A DNA stretch of 64,000 nucleotides from Burkholderiales bacterium (GTDB taxonomy: Bacteria > Pseudomonadota > Gammaproteobacteria > Burkholderiales > Burkholderiaceae_C). Below, one piece after another: positions 22,990 to 31,178 of this stretch. Positions within the stretch are counted from its first letter, which is position 1. The number at the start of each line of letters is the position of its first letter. The translations under genes were made by a program, and so were the position numbers. The notes under the pieces are model-generated. The model was not told where the DNA came from, made no database searches, and saw only the letters and a program-made list of their open reading frames with translations. The stretch spans positions 1-64,000 of the forward strand of contig JABEVE010000058.1 of the NCBI GenBank assembly GCA_013044035.1. Direction: 5' to 3'.

Positions 22990-23568
22990 ATGATCGGACG
23001 CATTCACGGCACCCTGCTGGACAAGACCCCGCCGCAACTCCTGGTGGACTGCGCCGGAGTCGGCTATGAGATTGACGTTCCCATGAGCACGCTCTACGGG
23101 CTGCCCGCAGTCGGCCAGCCCGTGACTCTGTTGACGCACCTGGCCGTGCGCGAGGACGCGCACCAGCTCTACGGTTTCGCCACCGCGCAGGAACGCGAGG
23201 CGTTTCGCGCGCTCATCAAGATTTCCGGCGTGGGCGCGCGCATCGCCCTGGCGGTGCTCTCCGGGCTGAACGTGAACGAGCTGGCCCAGACGATCGCCGC
23301 GCAAGACCCGGCGCGGCTCACGCGCGTACCCGGCATCGGCAAGAAAACCGCTGAACGGCTGTTGCTGGAATTGCGCGGCAAGCTCGGCCCCGACCTCGGA
23401 CGTCCGGTGGGCACCATCGCCGCCCCAGGCCATGCCGACGTGCTGCAGGCATTGCTGGCCCTCGGATATTCCGAGCGCGAAGCCAGCGCCACGGTCGCCA
23501 GGCTGCCGGTCGACAGCGGTGTGGACGACGGCATTCGCCAGGCGCTCAAAGCACTGGCCAAGGGCTGA
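22990..23568 (+). CDS. ruvA: Holliday junction branch-migration protein RuvA
   Basis: The 192-aa protein starts with the OB-fold [14 protein letters not shown]. Two helix-hairpin-helix motifs follow: [20 protein letters not shown] and [24 protein letters not shown]-terminal domain ([20 protein letters not shown]) contacts RuvB. RuvA binds four-way junctions and loads the RuvB motor. ruvB follows 21 bases downstream. ruvC is not between them. The ATG at 22990 is chosen because it gives the conserved N-terminus; the frame stays open further upstream. Confidence 0.97.
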   Translation: MIGRIHGTLLDKTPPQLLVDCAGVGYEIDVPMSTLYGLPAVGQPVTLLTHLAVREDAHQLYGFATAQEREAFRALIKISGVGARIALAVLSGLNVNELAQTIAAQDPARLTRVPGIGKKTAERLLLELRGKLGPDLGRPVGTIAAPGHADVLQALLALGYSEREASATVARLPVDSGVDDGIRQALKALAKG

Positions 23569-23589
23569 GAGAGCGCGGGCACATCCACC

Positions 23590-24639
23590 ATGAGCATTCA
23601 GGCCGACGACTTCGACACCGCGCGCGTCATCAGCCCAGCGCCCGCCTCGCCGCAGGAGGAAGCGGTGGAACGCGCGCTGCGTCCGCAGGTGCTGGCCGAC
23701 TACATCGGCCAGGTCAAGGTGCGCGAGCAGCTCGACATCTTCATGAGCGCGGCGAAAAAGCGCGGCGAGGCGCTGGACCATGTCCTGCTGTTCGGCCCGC
23801 CGGGACTGGGCAAGACCACGCTGGCGCACATCATCGCCCGCGAAATGGGTGTGAACCTGCGCTCCACTTCGGGACCGGTGCTGGAGCGCGCGGGCGACCT
23901 GGCGGCGCTGCTGACCAATCTCGAACGCAACGACGTGCTGTTCATCGACGAGATCCACCGTCTCTCGCCCGTGGTCGAGGAGATTCTCTACCCCGCGCTG
24001 GAGGACTACCAGATCGACATCATGATCGGCGAGGGGCCGGGCGCGCGCAGCGTGAAAATCGACCTGCAGCCTTTCACCCTGGTGGGCGCCACGACGCGGG
24101 CCGGCATGCTCACCAACCCGCTGCGCGACCGCTTCGGCATCGTTTCGAGGCTGGAGTTCTACACCACCGAAGAGCTCACCACCATCGTGCAGCGCTCGGC
24201 GGCCTTGCTGCAGGCCCACATCGAGCAGGACGGGGCCCTCGAGATCGCCCGCCGCTCACGCGGCACACCGCGCATCGCCAACCGTCTGCTGCGCCGCGTG
24301 CGCGATTACGCCGAGGTGCGGGCCGATGGCCGCATCGCCCGCCATGTGGCCGATGCGGCGCTGAAAATGCTGGACGTGGATCCTCTCGGTTTCGACCTGA
24401 TGGACCGCAAACTGCTGGAGGCCATCGTCCACCGCTTCGGTGGCGGGCCGGTGGGGCTGGACAATCTGGCCGCCGCCATCGGGGAGGAGCGCGACACCAT
24501 CGAAGACGTGATCGAGCCCTTCCTCATCCAGCATGGCTACATCCAGCGCACCCCGCGTGGCCGCATCGCCAGCCCCGCGACCTATGCCCACCTGGGCCTG
24601 GCAGCACCTCGCGCGCCCGGCGACTTGTTCGGCGGCTGA
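23590..24639 (+). CDS. ruvB: Holliday junction branch-migration ATPase RuvB
   Basis: The 349-aa AAA+ ATPase has Walker [10 protein letters not shown], Walker [10 protein letters not shown], sensor 1 region [10 protein letters not shown] and arginine finger region [12 protein letters not shown]-terminal winged-helix DNA-binding part ends [12 protein letters not shown]. It drives branch migration of Holliday junctions with RuvA, encoded 21 bases upstream in the same transcript. Length and motifs are complete. Confidence 0.98.
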   Translation: MSIQADDFDTARVISPAPASPQEEAVERALRPQVLADYIGQVKVREQLDIFMSAAKKRGEALDHVLLFGPPGLGKTTLAHIIAREMGVNLRSTSGPVLERAGDLAALLTNLERNDVLFIDEIHRLSPVVEEILYPALEDYQIDIMIGEGPGARSVKIDLQPFTLVGATTRAGMLTNPLRDRFGIVSRLEFYTTEELTTIVQRSAALLQAHIEQDGALEIARRSRGTPRIANRLLRRVRDYAEVRADGRIARHVADAALKMLDVDPLGFDLMDRKLLEAIVHRFGGGPVGLDNLAAAIGEERDTIEDVIEPFLIQHGYIQRTPRGRIASPATYAHLGLAAPRAPGDLFGG

Positions 24640-24702
24640 TTCGGCACAACCTTTGCGGCTGCGCATCGCCGCTTGGCCGAAGCTGCAGCCAGCCCCATGG
24701 CC

Positions 24703-26058
24703 CTAGAACGCGACGAAACCGTAGTCGCCTGGGTTCTGGACTTGCTGGATGCCGGTGCCGATCGTGCGGCCGTAGAAAAACGGTAATCCCAGATCCACCT
24801 GACCTGTGATGGCCGCCGTGCCCCCGAGCGCCGGGAGCGCGGCATTGCCCGTCTGGAACATGGCGTCAGCGTTGGCGATGGTGATGCTGGTGCTCGACGA
24901 TGCCGACCCCGAACTCAACTGCAACGCCACGTTCGCCGCAGGGCTGGGACAATAAAAACCGCTGGATTGCGTGCAGGCCGGCAGGTTCATCGCGGTGTAA
25001 TAGCCGTTCGAGCCGCTGTCGATGAATCCGGTGCCGCTGCTGCCGTTGACGGCAATCGGCAGGTTGCCGTAGCGATCGAGCGCGAACATCTGCGTGCTTG
25101 CCGGCAACTGGTTGTTGTTCGTTGTATTGATGCCGAAAATCAGCACGCCGGTTGCCGCTTGCGAGCCCCAGGGCAGCGAGGCGGCGGGCAAAGTCAGCTG
25201 GCTTCCGTTGTTGTAGCCGGCAGGAAAAGCGGCTATCGGATTGATGGCTTGCTGGGCATAGCTGGCACTGGTTTCGGTGCAGGCCCCACCGCTGCAGTCG
25301 TAGTACACGCCGGGGCTGGGCGTGTTCCGGCTGGCATAGAACGAGGGGGAGATGGTGCAGGCGTAACCACAGTCATACTGAAAATTGCTGATGCCGAGAA
25401 TGCCGTTGACCACGCTGCTCAACTGGGCCGAAAAATTGGGGCCCTGGCTCTGACAGGCTTGCGGCGCCGTTGACGGAATACTGGTGTCACCGATGACTTC
25501 GATCGGAATCGCCCCGCCGGTGATCAAGCCGCCAATCTGCACCAGGGCCGAGCGCATGCTGCCCCAGGTGTAGCCCGAAGCGAACTGGGCACAGGCCGCG
25601 AGTTGGCCCCCAGTACCGGTGGTCACTGCCGGCAGGTTCAGACTGTTCAGCGCGGGGTTGGCAAACAAACGCAGGCCGGAAGAGCCGGTGTCGACCAACA
25701 CATCGGGAATGCTGACGCAACTGCCTGCGCTCGGGCTGTTGCAGACCGTCACCGTGACATAGGGTGTGTTGGCGGTATTCGAACCGGTACTTGCGAGCTG
25801 CAGGACGCTGACCAGCACGACGTTGGGCCCGCTCGGCGGATTCGCCAGGCTGACGGGTGGATTTCTGGTCGCGGGCGGGTCGCTTGGGGCACTGCCTCCA
25901 CCTCCCCCGCCGCAGCCCGCCAACAAAGCCGCAGCAGCCAGCGCGGCACCCAAAGCCAGGCGGCGCAAGACGGCAGCCCCACCGATCGGCGTAACCTCGC
26001 ACCATGCGCCACGATGGCCCTCCCGCGACGCGTGCCCTGTCCGAGTCAACGCCCTCAT
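24703..26058 (-). CDS. DUF3443 lipoprotein with pepsin-like aspartic peptidase motifs
   Basis: The 451-aa protein has a lipoprotein signal ending LLAGC (Cys about 49) followed by a seven-glycine run. The globular part contains two Asp-Thr/Ser-Gly motifs, VDTGSSGL (Asp123) and IDSGSNGYY (Asp347). Between and after them are stretches that line up with pepsin landmarks: YTWGSM (flap region), NGILGI, VLIFGI and, near the end, LGLPFFYGR. Many paired Cys suggest disulfides in the periplasm or at the surface. The family assignment DUF3443 is from memory. Peptidase activity is my inference from the motifs. The ATG overlaps the stop of the upstream DUF2844 gene by four bases, so the two are translationally coupled. 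Confidence 0.8.
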   Translation of the reverse strand: MRALTRTGHASREGHRGAWCEVTPIGGAAVLRRLALGAALAAAALLAGCGGGGGGSAPSDPPATRNPPVSLANPPSGPNVVLVSVLQLASTGSNTANTPYVTVTVCNSPSAGSCVSIPDVLVDTGSSGLRLFANPALNSLNLPAVTTGTGGQLAACAQFASGYTWGSMRSALVQIGGLITGGAIPIEVIGDTSIPSTAPQACQSQGPNFSAQLSSVVNGILGISNFQYDCGYACTISPSFYASRNTPSPGVYYDCSGGACTETSASYAQQAINPIAAFPAGYNNGSQLTLPAASLPWGSQAATGVLIFGINTTNNNQLPASTQMFALDRYGNLPIAVNGSSGTGFIDSGSNGYYTAMNLPACTQSSGFYCPSPAANVALQLSSGSASSSTSITIANADAMFQTGNAALPALGGTAAITGQVDLGLPFFYGRTIGTGIQQVQNPGDYGFVAF

Positions 26059-26555
26059 GGCTGCAACCCCGCGACATCGAAGCCTGCGGGTACCAGGGAC
26101 GGCACCCAGGCCGCGCCGTAGAAATTGCGCATGCGGCCGAAGCTGTGCACGACGATGTCGTTGCCGTGCACGACCGATGCGGTCAGGCCCAGGCCGGCGC
26201 GCGGCTGGCCTTGGACGAAGGGTGCGAAATACTGGCCGAGCAATTGCTGCAGATCGGGCTTGAACGGCCCGCGCCAGATGATGGCGAATACAGGGCCGGA
26301 GGCGGCAGCGTACTCCGTGACGCTGGCTCCCTGCGGCGTCTGAATCGATTGGGTTTGCACCGGCAAGGCCGTTGCGGGAGCGCTGGCCGAAGCGGCCTTC
26401 GCTGCCAGACGCGTGCCGGGCAACGCGGCGATGGGGGTTCCGTCCTGTACCGCGGCCGACAACGGCCGGCCAAGACCGGCATCGGCAGGTGTGCTGCCAA
26501 GGATGAGGACGAGGCCGACGGCCATGCCCAGGGGAACAACAAGACGCATGCTCAT
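26055..26555 (-). CDS. DUF2844 exported protein, partner of the DUF3443 gene
   Basis: The roughly 166-aa protein has a signal peptide (LVVPLGMAVGLVLILGSTPADA). It is followed by a low-complexity Ala/Ser/Pro region and a C-terminal part with GASVTEYAAASGPVFAIIWRG, then LQQLLGQYFAPFV and FGRMRNFYGAAW. These are typical of DUF2844 proteins, which occur next to DUF3443 in Burkholderiales. Two ATGs (26555 and 26549) are possible; no clear ribosome-binding site separates them. Its last bases overlap the start of the DUF3443 gene (ATGA). Function is unknown; a role as chaperone, inhibitor or substrate of the neighbour is speculation from coupling. Confidence 0.75.
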   Translation of the reverse strand: MSMRLVVPLGMAVGLVLILGSTPADAGLGRPLSAAVQDGTPIAALPGTRLAAKAASASAPATALPVQTQSIQTPQGASVTEYAAASGPVFAIIWRGPFKPDLQQLLGQYFAPFVQGQPRAGLGLTASVVHGNDIVVHSFGRMRNFYGAAWVPSLVPAGFDVAGLQP

Positions 26556-26858
26556 ACTGAAAAATCGCTTGGTGGTGGGTTCGATGCCAGGCCCTGCGTC
26601 AGAAACCCTGCGCCATACCGCAGGAACAGGGCCGAGTTCCGTACCGAGTTCGCTTGGCACCTCAAAGAGGTCATTGCATCACCATGCAGCCTAGCAGCCA
26701 TTCTGGCGCATCATGGGGCACGGCCGCGCAGCAGGGATGGACTGCTCACCGCATCGCCGTGGCGCCGATTGCACATGAACAGCGATCGACGGTTGCCATC
26801 GCCTGCTTGTCGTGGAAACTTGTCCGGTGCCTTGGCCCGGCGCCGGTACCCGGGGACA
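26556..26858. other. Intergenic region ahead of the DUF2844-DUF3443 pair
   Basis: About 300 bases lie between the DUF2844 start and the end of the phosphatase gene. It should hold the promoter of the DUF2844-DUF3443 unit. I see no convincing promoter boxes, RNA gene or repeat. Confidence 0.4.
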
Positions 26859-27503
26859 TCAACCCAGGGCTTCGTCCTGACCACTGTCCAGATGCCCGCC
26901 GTCGTTCCAACCCACCAGGGTCATGCGGCCCTCGGCGACCAGCACGCGGTTGATGGCGGCATTGCGCAGCTCCCAGGTGCGCGGCGCATGCAGGTCCTGG
27001 CCGGTGGCGCAGCGGTGCAGGCAGTCGAGCGCTCCGCCGTGGCTGACGATGACCACCGTTTGCCCTGCATGGTTCGCCGCGATGCGCAGCACGGTGGTGG
27101 TGACGCGGGCGTAGAAGTCATCCAGCCGCTCGCCTCCGGGTGCGGCAAAGCTCGGATCGCGTTTGCGCCAACGCTCGCAGGCCTCGGGATGGATGACCTG
27201 CAATTGCGCGAAGCTGGATCCTTCGAAGGCACCGAAGGCACGCTCGCGCAGACCCGCATCGGTGTGCACAGGCAGGCCATGGGCTCGGGCGATGGGCTGG
27301 GCGGTTTCATGGGCGCGCAGCAAGTCGCTGGCGTAGATGGCCTGGAGGTCTGTATCGGCCAGGGCCACAGCCACCGCCCGGGCCTGGTCGTGGCCTTGTG
27401 CGCTCAGGGCGACGTCCGTGTGCCCTTGGATCCGCGCGTCGCGATTCCATGCGGTTTCGCCGTGACGGATGAGCAGCAGCAGCGTGGCTTGATCCTGGAA
27501 CAT
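26859..27503 (-). CDS. Histidine phosphatase (phosphoglycerate mutase-like) family protein
   Basis: The 214-aa protein has the phosphohistidine motif LIRHGETAWN at residues 11-20. The supporting Arg/His residues follow (IYASDLLRAHETA, then GAFEGSSFAQL) and the second catalytic His is in VIVSHGGALD. This is branch 1 of the histidine phosphatase superfamily, in the GpmB/CobC range of sizes. Its substrate cannot be assigned; it could be a broad phosphatase. The start at 27503 places the RHG motif at the usual distance from the N-terminus. Confidence 0.88.
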   Translation of the reverse strand: MFQDQATLLLLIRHGETAWNRDARIQGHTDVALSAQGHDQARAVAVALADTDLQAIYASDLLRAHETAQPIARAHGLPVHTDAGLRERAFGAFEGSSFAQLQVIHPEACERWRKRDPSFAAPGGERLDDFYARVTTTVLRIAANHAGQTVVIVSHGGALDCLHRCATGQDLHAPRTWELRNAAINRVLVAEGRMTLVGWNDGGHLDSGQDEALG

Positions 27504-27616
27504 GCGCGCATGGTAGAGGCAGCGCATGAAGGCGCCGTCAGGCTGCTGCGGTTGCGGCTGCGCGGAGGCGGAACCGAGGCTGGCAACCGCCCGATCAGGC
27601 GGCGGCCTTGATGCGC

Positions 27617-28162
27617 TCAGTCGACGTGATAGGCCACGCGCAATTGCAAGTAGTCCTGCCCCGGGTTGGGGAGTTTGATGTCGGCGTTGGAGTAGTGGGT
27701 AAGGCGCAGACCCAAGGTCCAGGGAGTGTTGGCGAAGCGGTGGAACACACCGATGGAGTCGCCGAACTGGTAAGCGGTGGAGATGCGTTTGTCGCCGATA
27801 TAGGTGCCGGAAAACAGATTCGCGCCAATGCCGAACTCGATGCCCGATTGCGGCGTGAGCCACCAGCGTGCGATGGGAGTCAACCCGACGTGCCACAGCG
27901 ACCGGTGGCCCGAGCCCGAAGGCCCGGTGGCCTGGCCCATCGATCCCTCCAGGCTGAGGTCGAGCCGGCTATGGGCAAAGTCGTGCACCCACAAAGGATC
28001 GGCCTGGTAGGCCAGGGTGGCGTTGTGATACCCCCGGTAGGCGCCCCAGAGCGCAGAGAGCTGGGACGCCCGCGCCTGCGCCAGGCAGATCGCCGCCAGC
28101 AGGCAGGCCAGCAGCGCGTGGCGTGAAAGGTCATAGGCGCGGGAAGCAGATGTTGGGCGCAT
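27617..28162 (-). CDS. PagL-like acyloxyacyl hydrolase (lipid A 3-O-deacylase)
   Basis: The 181-aa protein has a signal peptide (LLACLLAAICLAQARA) and an eight-strand-barrel pattern ending in an outer-membrane-type C-terminus (LQLRVAYHVD). Near the C-terminus is the PagL signature THYSNADIKLPNPGQD, with the catalytic His and Ser spaced as in PagL. The third catalytic residue of PagL, a Glu 14 residues after the His, is Asp here. PagL removes the 3-position acyl chain of lipid A in the outer membrane. Activity is likely but the Glu-to-Asp change leaves some doubt. Confidence 0.8.
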   Translation of the reverse strand: MRPTSASRAYDLSRHALLACLLAAICLAQARASQLSALWGAYRGYHNATLAYQADPLWVHDFAHSRLDLSLEGSMGQATGPSGSGHRSLWHVGLTPIARWWLTPQSGIEFGIGANLFSGTYIGDKRISTAYQFGDSIGVFHRFANTPWTLGLRLTHYSNADIKLPNPGQDYLQLRVAYHVD

Positions 28163-28214
28163 GACGATGTGGTTTTCGCGTGAAGGGCAGGAATGGTGCC
28201 GGAGCCGCGTCGGC

Positions 28215-29819
28215 TCAATGGGCGCCGGCTGCTTCGGCGCTGGCAGCGCCGCCTTTGGTGGGCTTGATCATCCAGACCAGGACGATCATGGCGAGGAAGA
28301 GCCAGGCGCTCAGGCGGAACATGTCGTCGACGGCGATGGTGTAGGCCTGCTGGTCGATGAGGCGATTGACCACGCCCAGCGCCTGCGCGTGGCTGAAGCC
28401 GTGGGCCTGAAGGCCCTGGATCACGGGACTGGCCACCGGACTGCCGGCGTAGATGTGGCTGACGAGTTGCTCATGGTGCAGATCGGCGCGGTCGGTCCAC
28501 CAGGTGGTGTAGATCGATGTGCCGAACGAGCCCGCGGTGATGCGGGCAAAGTTCGACAGACCGGAAGCCGCGGCGATGCGATGCCCCGGCAGCCCCCCGA
28601 GGATGATGCCCAGCAGCGGGATGAAGAACGTCGCCGTGGCGATGCCCTGAATCACCGTTGGAATGCTGTACTCCCAGTAGCTGTCGCCGGTGGTGAACTG
28701 CGAGCGCATGTAGAACACCAGCGCGAAAACGACGAACGAAAAGGTGGTGACCCAGCGCGAATCCAGCACGGGCAGATAGCGGCCGATGACGGGCGACAGG
28801 AGGAGGGCGAACAGCCCGACCCACGCCAGCACTTCACCGGCCTGGGTGGCGGTGTAGCCGATGAACTCCTGCAGCCACAGCGGCAGCAGCACCAGGCTGC
28901 CGAAGAACATGCCGTAGGCCAGCGCCAGCATGATGGTGCCGAGGGTGAAGCTCGGAATCTTGAACAAGGTGAGGTCGACGACCGGATGCTCGTCGTGGAT
29001 TTCCCAAATGAGGAACAGCGTGAAGCCGACCACGGCCGCCACCGCCAGGGCGATGATGACGGGTGAGGAGAACCAGTCGAGCTCCTGCCCCTTGTCGAGC
29101 ATGATCTGCAGCGAACCGACCCAGATCACCAGCAGCCCGAGTCCCGTCCAGTCGATCGGCAGCTTGCGGATCGGTGTCTCGCGGCGGGTGTAGATGCTGG
29201 CTGTCACGGCGGCAGCGATGAGGCCGACAGGGACGTTGATGTAGAAAATCCACGGCCAGGAAATGTTGTCGGTGATCCAGCCGCCGAGCAGCGGGCCGAG
29301 GATGGGCGCGATCAGCGTGGTCATCGACCACATCGCCAGCGCCATGCCCGCGCGCTTTTGCGGATAGCTGGAGAGCAACAACGTTTGCGACAGCGGAATC
29401 ATCGGCCCGGCGCTGGCGCCTTGCAGCACGCGGAACAGGATGAGCACTTGAATGCTGTGGGCCTGCCCGCACAGGAACGAGAACAGCGTGAACAGCAGGA
29501 TGCTGGCGAGGAAGACCTTCACGGCACCAAAACGCTGGGTGACGAAACCGGTGAGCGGCACGGCAATGGCATTGGCCACGCCGAACGAGGTGATGACCCA
29601 GGTGCCTTGCGAGGAACTCACCCCCAGATCGCCGGCAATCGCCGGGATGGAAACATTGGCGATGGACGTGTCGAGCACGTTCATGAAGGTCGCCAGCGAC
29701 AGCGCGATGGTGCCCAGCACCAGCATGCTGCCCTTGAGCGGCACCATGTGCGATGGGGTTTCGGGCGGGGCGGGGGTGGCCCCGGCTGCGGCCTCTTGGA
29801 TGTCGAGTGTGCTGGCCAT
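28215..29819 (-). CDS. emrB: EmrB-type MFS multidrug permease (DHA2, 14 TM)
   Basis: The 534-aa protein shows about 14 membrane segments and DHA2-family motifs: LDTSIANVSIPAIAGDLGVS in the first helix (motif D1), FRVLQGASAGPMIPLSQTLL, and GPLLGGWITDNISWPWIFYINVP (motif C and after). It pumps drugs or other amphiphiles out, with the EmrA-like adaptor encoded 32 bases upstream and an outer membrane channel encoded before that. AAGGA precedes the ATG at 29819. It is the last gene of a four-gene unit headed by a MarR-type regulator. Confidence 0.93.
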   Translation of the reverse strand: MASTLDIQEAAAGATPAPPETPSHMVPLKGSMLVLGTIALSLATFMNVLDTSIANVSIPAIAGDLGVSSSQGTWVITSFGVANAIAVPLTGFVTQRFGAVKVFLASILLFTLFSFLCGQAHSIQVLILFRVLQGASAGPMIPLSQTLLLSSYPQKRAGMALAMWSMTTLIAPILGPLLGGWITDNISWPWIFYINVPVGLIAAAVTASIYTRRETPIRKLPIDWTGLGLLVIWVGSLQIMLDKGQELDWFSSPVIIALAVAAVVGFTLFLIWEIHDEHPVVDLTLFKIPSFTLGTIMLALAYGMFFGSLVLLPLWLQEFIGYTATQAGEVLAWVGLFALLLSPVIGRYLPVLDSRWVTTFSFVVFALVFYMRSQFTTGDSYWEYSIPTVIQGIATATFFIPLLGIILGGLPGHRIAAASGLSNFARITAGSFGTSIYTTWWTDRADLHHEQLVSHIYAGSPVASPVIQGLQAHGFSHAQALGVVNRLIDQQAYTIAVDDMFRLSAWLFLAMIVLVWMIKPTKGGAASAEAAGAH

Positions 29820-29851
29820 GTGCGTGGTCCTTGATCGCGCGCGGCGCCGCC

Positions 29852-31123
29852 TCAGCGCTTGCCGCCGGCATTGGCGGCGACGATGGTGTTCACCAGGGCA
29901 TCGGCTTTTTTCCAGTCCGCGGCATAAACATCCGTGCTGGCGGCCGGGCCGGTCGGCGGCATGTCGGTCACCAGCGGACCCTTGTGGTCGCTGATGGTGA
30001 TGGACACTTCCGTCGACATCCCCACGCGCAGCGGATGGCTGGCGAGTTGCTTGGGGTCGAGTGCGATGCGCACCGGCAGGCGCTGCACCACCTTGATCCA
30101 GTTGCCCGTGGCGTTCTGCGCCGGGAGCAGGGAGAAGGCGGCGCCGGTTCCGGCCGACAGGCCCACCACGCGCCCGGTGTAGGTGAAGCTGCTGCCGTAG
30201 GTGTCGGCCACCACCTTGGCCGGCTGACCGATGCGCACGTCGCGCAACTGGGTTTCCTTCAGGTTGGCGTTGATCCACACATTGTTCAGCGGCACCACCC
30301 ACATCAGCGGCATGCCGGGTGCGACACGCTGACCGAGTTGCACCGTGCGCTGCGCCACCACGCCACTGACCGGGGCGGGGATCATCGTGCGCTCATAAGC
30401 CAGATAGGCCTCGCGCACCTTGGCTGCGGCGAGCTTGACCGAAGGGTTGTCGGCAATCACCGTGCCGGCCGTGAGGGCCTCGCCGCCGGCGAGCTGTTCC
30501 TGCGCCGCCTTGACGCCGGCCTGCGCCGTGGTGAGCGCGGCTTTCGCCGCCTGCACCGCAATCTGCGCCTGGCGCAATTCTTCCGCCCCCACTGCGCCGG
30601 TACCGGCGAGTTCCTGGCGGCGCCGCTGTGCGTCCTCGGCCTTGGCCAGGTTGGCTTGCGCGGTGGCGACATCGGTCTGCCGCACCGCCACTTGCGCCGC
30701 CAGCGTGCCATTGTTGGCAAAGCTCACGCGCACCTGGCGCACGGCCTGCGCCAGCAGGGCCTCGGCCTGCTGCAGGGCGACATGGGTGTCGGCACCGTCC
30801 AGTTGCACCAGCGGCTGTCCGACCTTCACCAATTGCGTATCGTCGCCGTCGATCGCCACCACCGTGCCGCCCACCTGCGGCGTGACTTGCACCAGGTTGC
30901 CTTGCACATAGGCGTCGTCGGTGTAGGCGTAGCGCAGCGATTGCCAGTAGTTGTAGCCGCTGTACAGGGCGCCGGCGATGACGAAAAAGACGATGGCTGC
31001 GATCATCAGTTTGCGGCGCCTGGCTGCTTTACCGTTGCCGTTACCGTTGCCATTGCCGTTACTGTTGCCTTGACTGGCTGCGGGGGAACCGTTCGGGTTG
31101 TTGGATGGTGGGTTGGCGCTCAT
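29852..31123 (-). CDS. emrA: EmrA-type membrane fusion protein
   Basis: The 423-aa adaptor starts with a low-complexity Asn-Gly tail in the cytoplasm. One membrane helix follows (LMIAAIVFFVIAGALYSGY), then biotinyl/lipoyl half-motifs (TPQVGGTVVAIDGDDTQLVK; APVSGVVAQRTVQLGQRVAPG) flanking a long coiled hairpin (residues about 120-225), and a beta-barrel domain. It bridges EmrB and the outer membrane factor. The ATG at 31123 gives the only sensible N-terminus; the open frame extends further but into the preceding gene's end. Confidence 0.92.
   Translation of the reverse strand: MSANPPSNNPNGSPAASQGNSNGNGNGNGNGKAARRRKLMIAAIVFFVIAGALYSGYNYWQSLRYAYTDDAYVQGNLVQVTPQVGGTVVAIDGDDTQLVKVGQPLVQLDGADTHVALQQAEALLAQAVRQVRVSFANNGTLAAQVAVRQTDVATAQANLAKAEDAQRRRQELAGTGAVGAEELRQAQIAVQAAKAALTTAQAGVKAAQEQLAGGEALTAGTVIADNPSVKLAAAKVREAYLAYERTMIPAPVSGVVAQRTVQLGQRVAPGMPLMWVVPLNNVWINANLKETQLRDVRIGQPAKVVADTYGSSFTYTGRVVGLSAGTGAAFSLLPAQNATGNWIKVVQRLPVRIALDPKQLASHPLRVGMSTEVSITISDHKGPLVTDMPPTGPAASTDVYAADWKKADALVNTIVAANAGGKR
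31031..31070. repeat. Asn-Gly coding microsatellite in emrA
   Basis: A 6-base unit encoding Asn-Gly is repeated about five times with slight changes near the 5' end of emrA. It lies in the cytoplasmic tail ahead of the membrane helix, so changes in copy number would alter tail length in steps of two residues. Confidence 0.7.
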
Positions 31124-31178
31124 GCAAAGCTCCGTGATGGTGTTTGTTGTGGGGGTGACGACATTCGATCGCTGCGGC

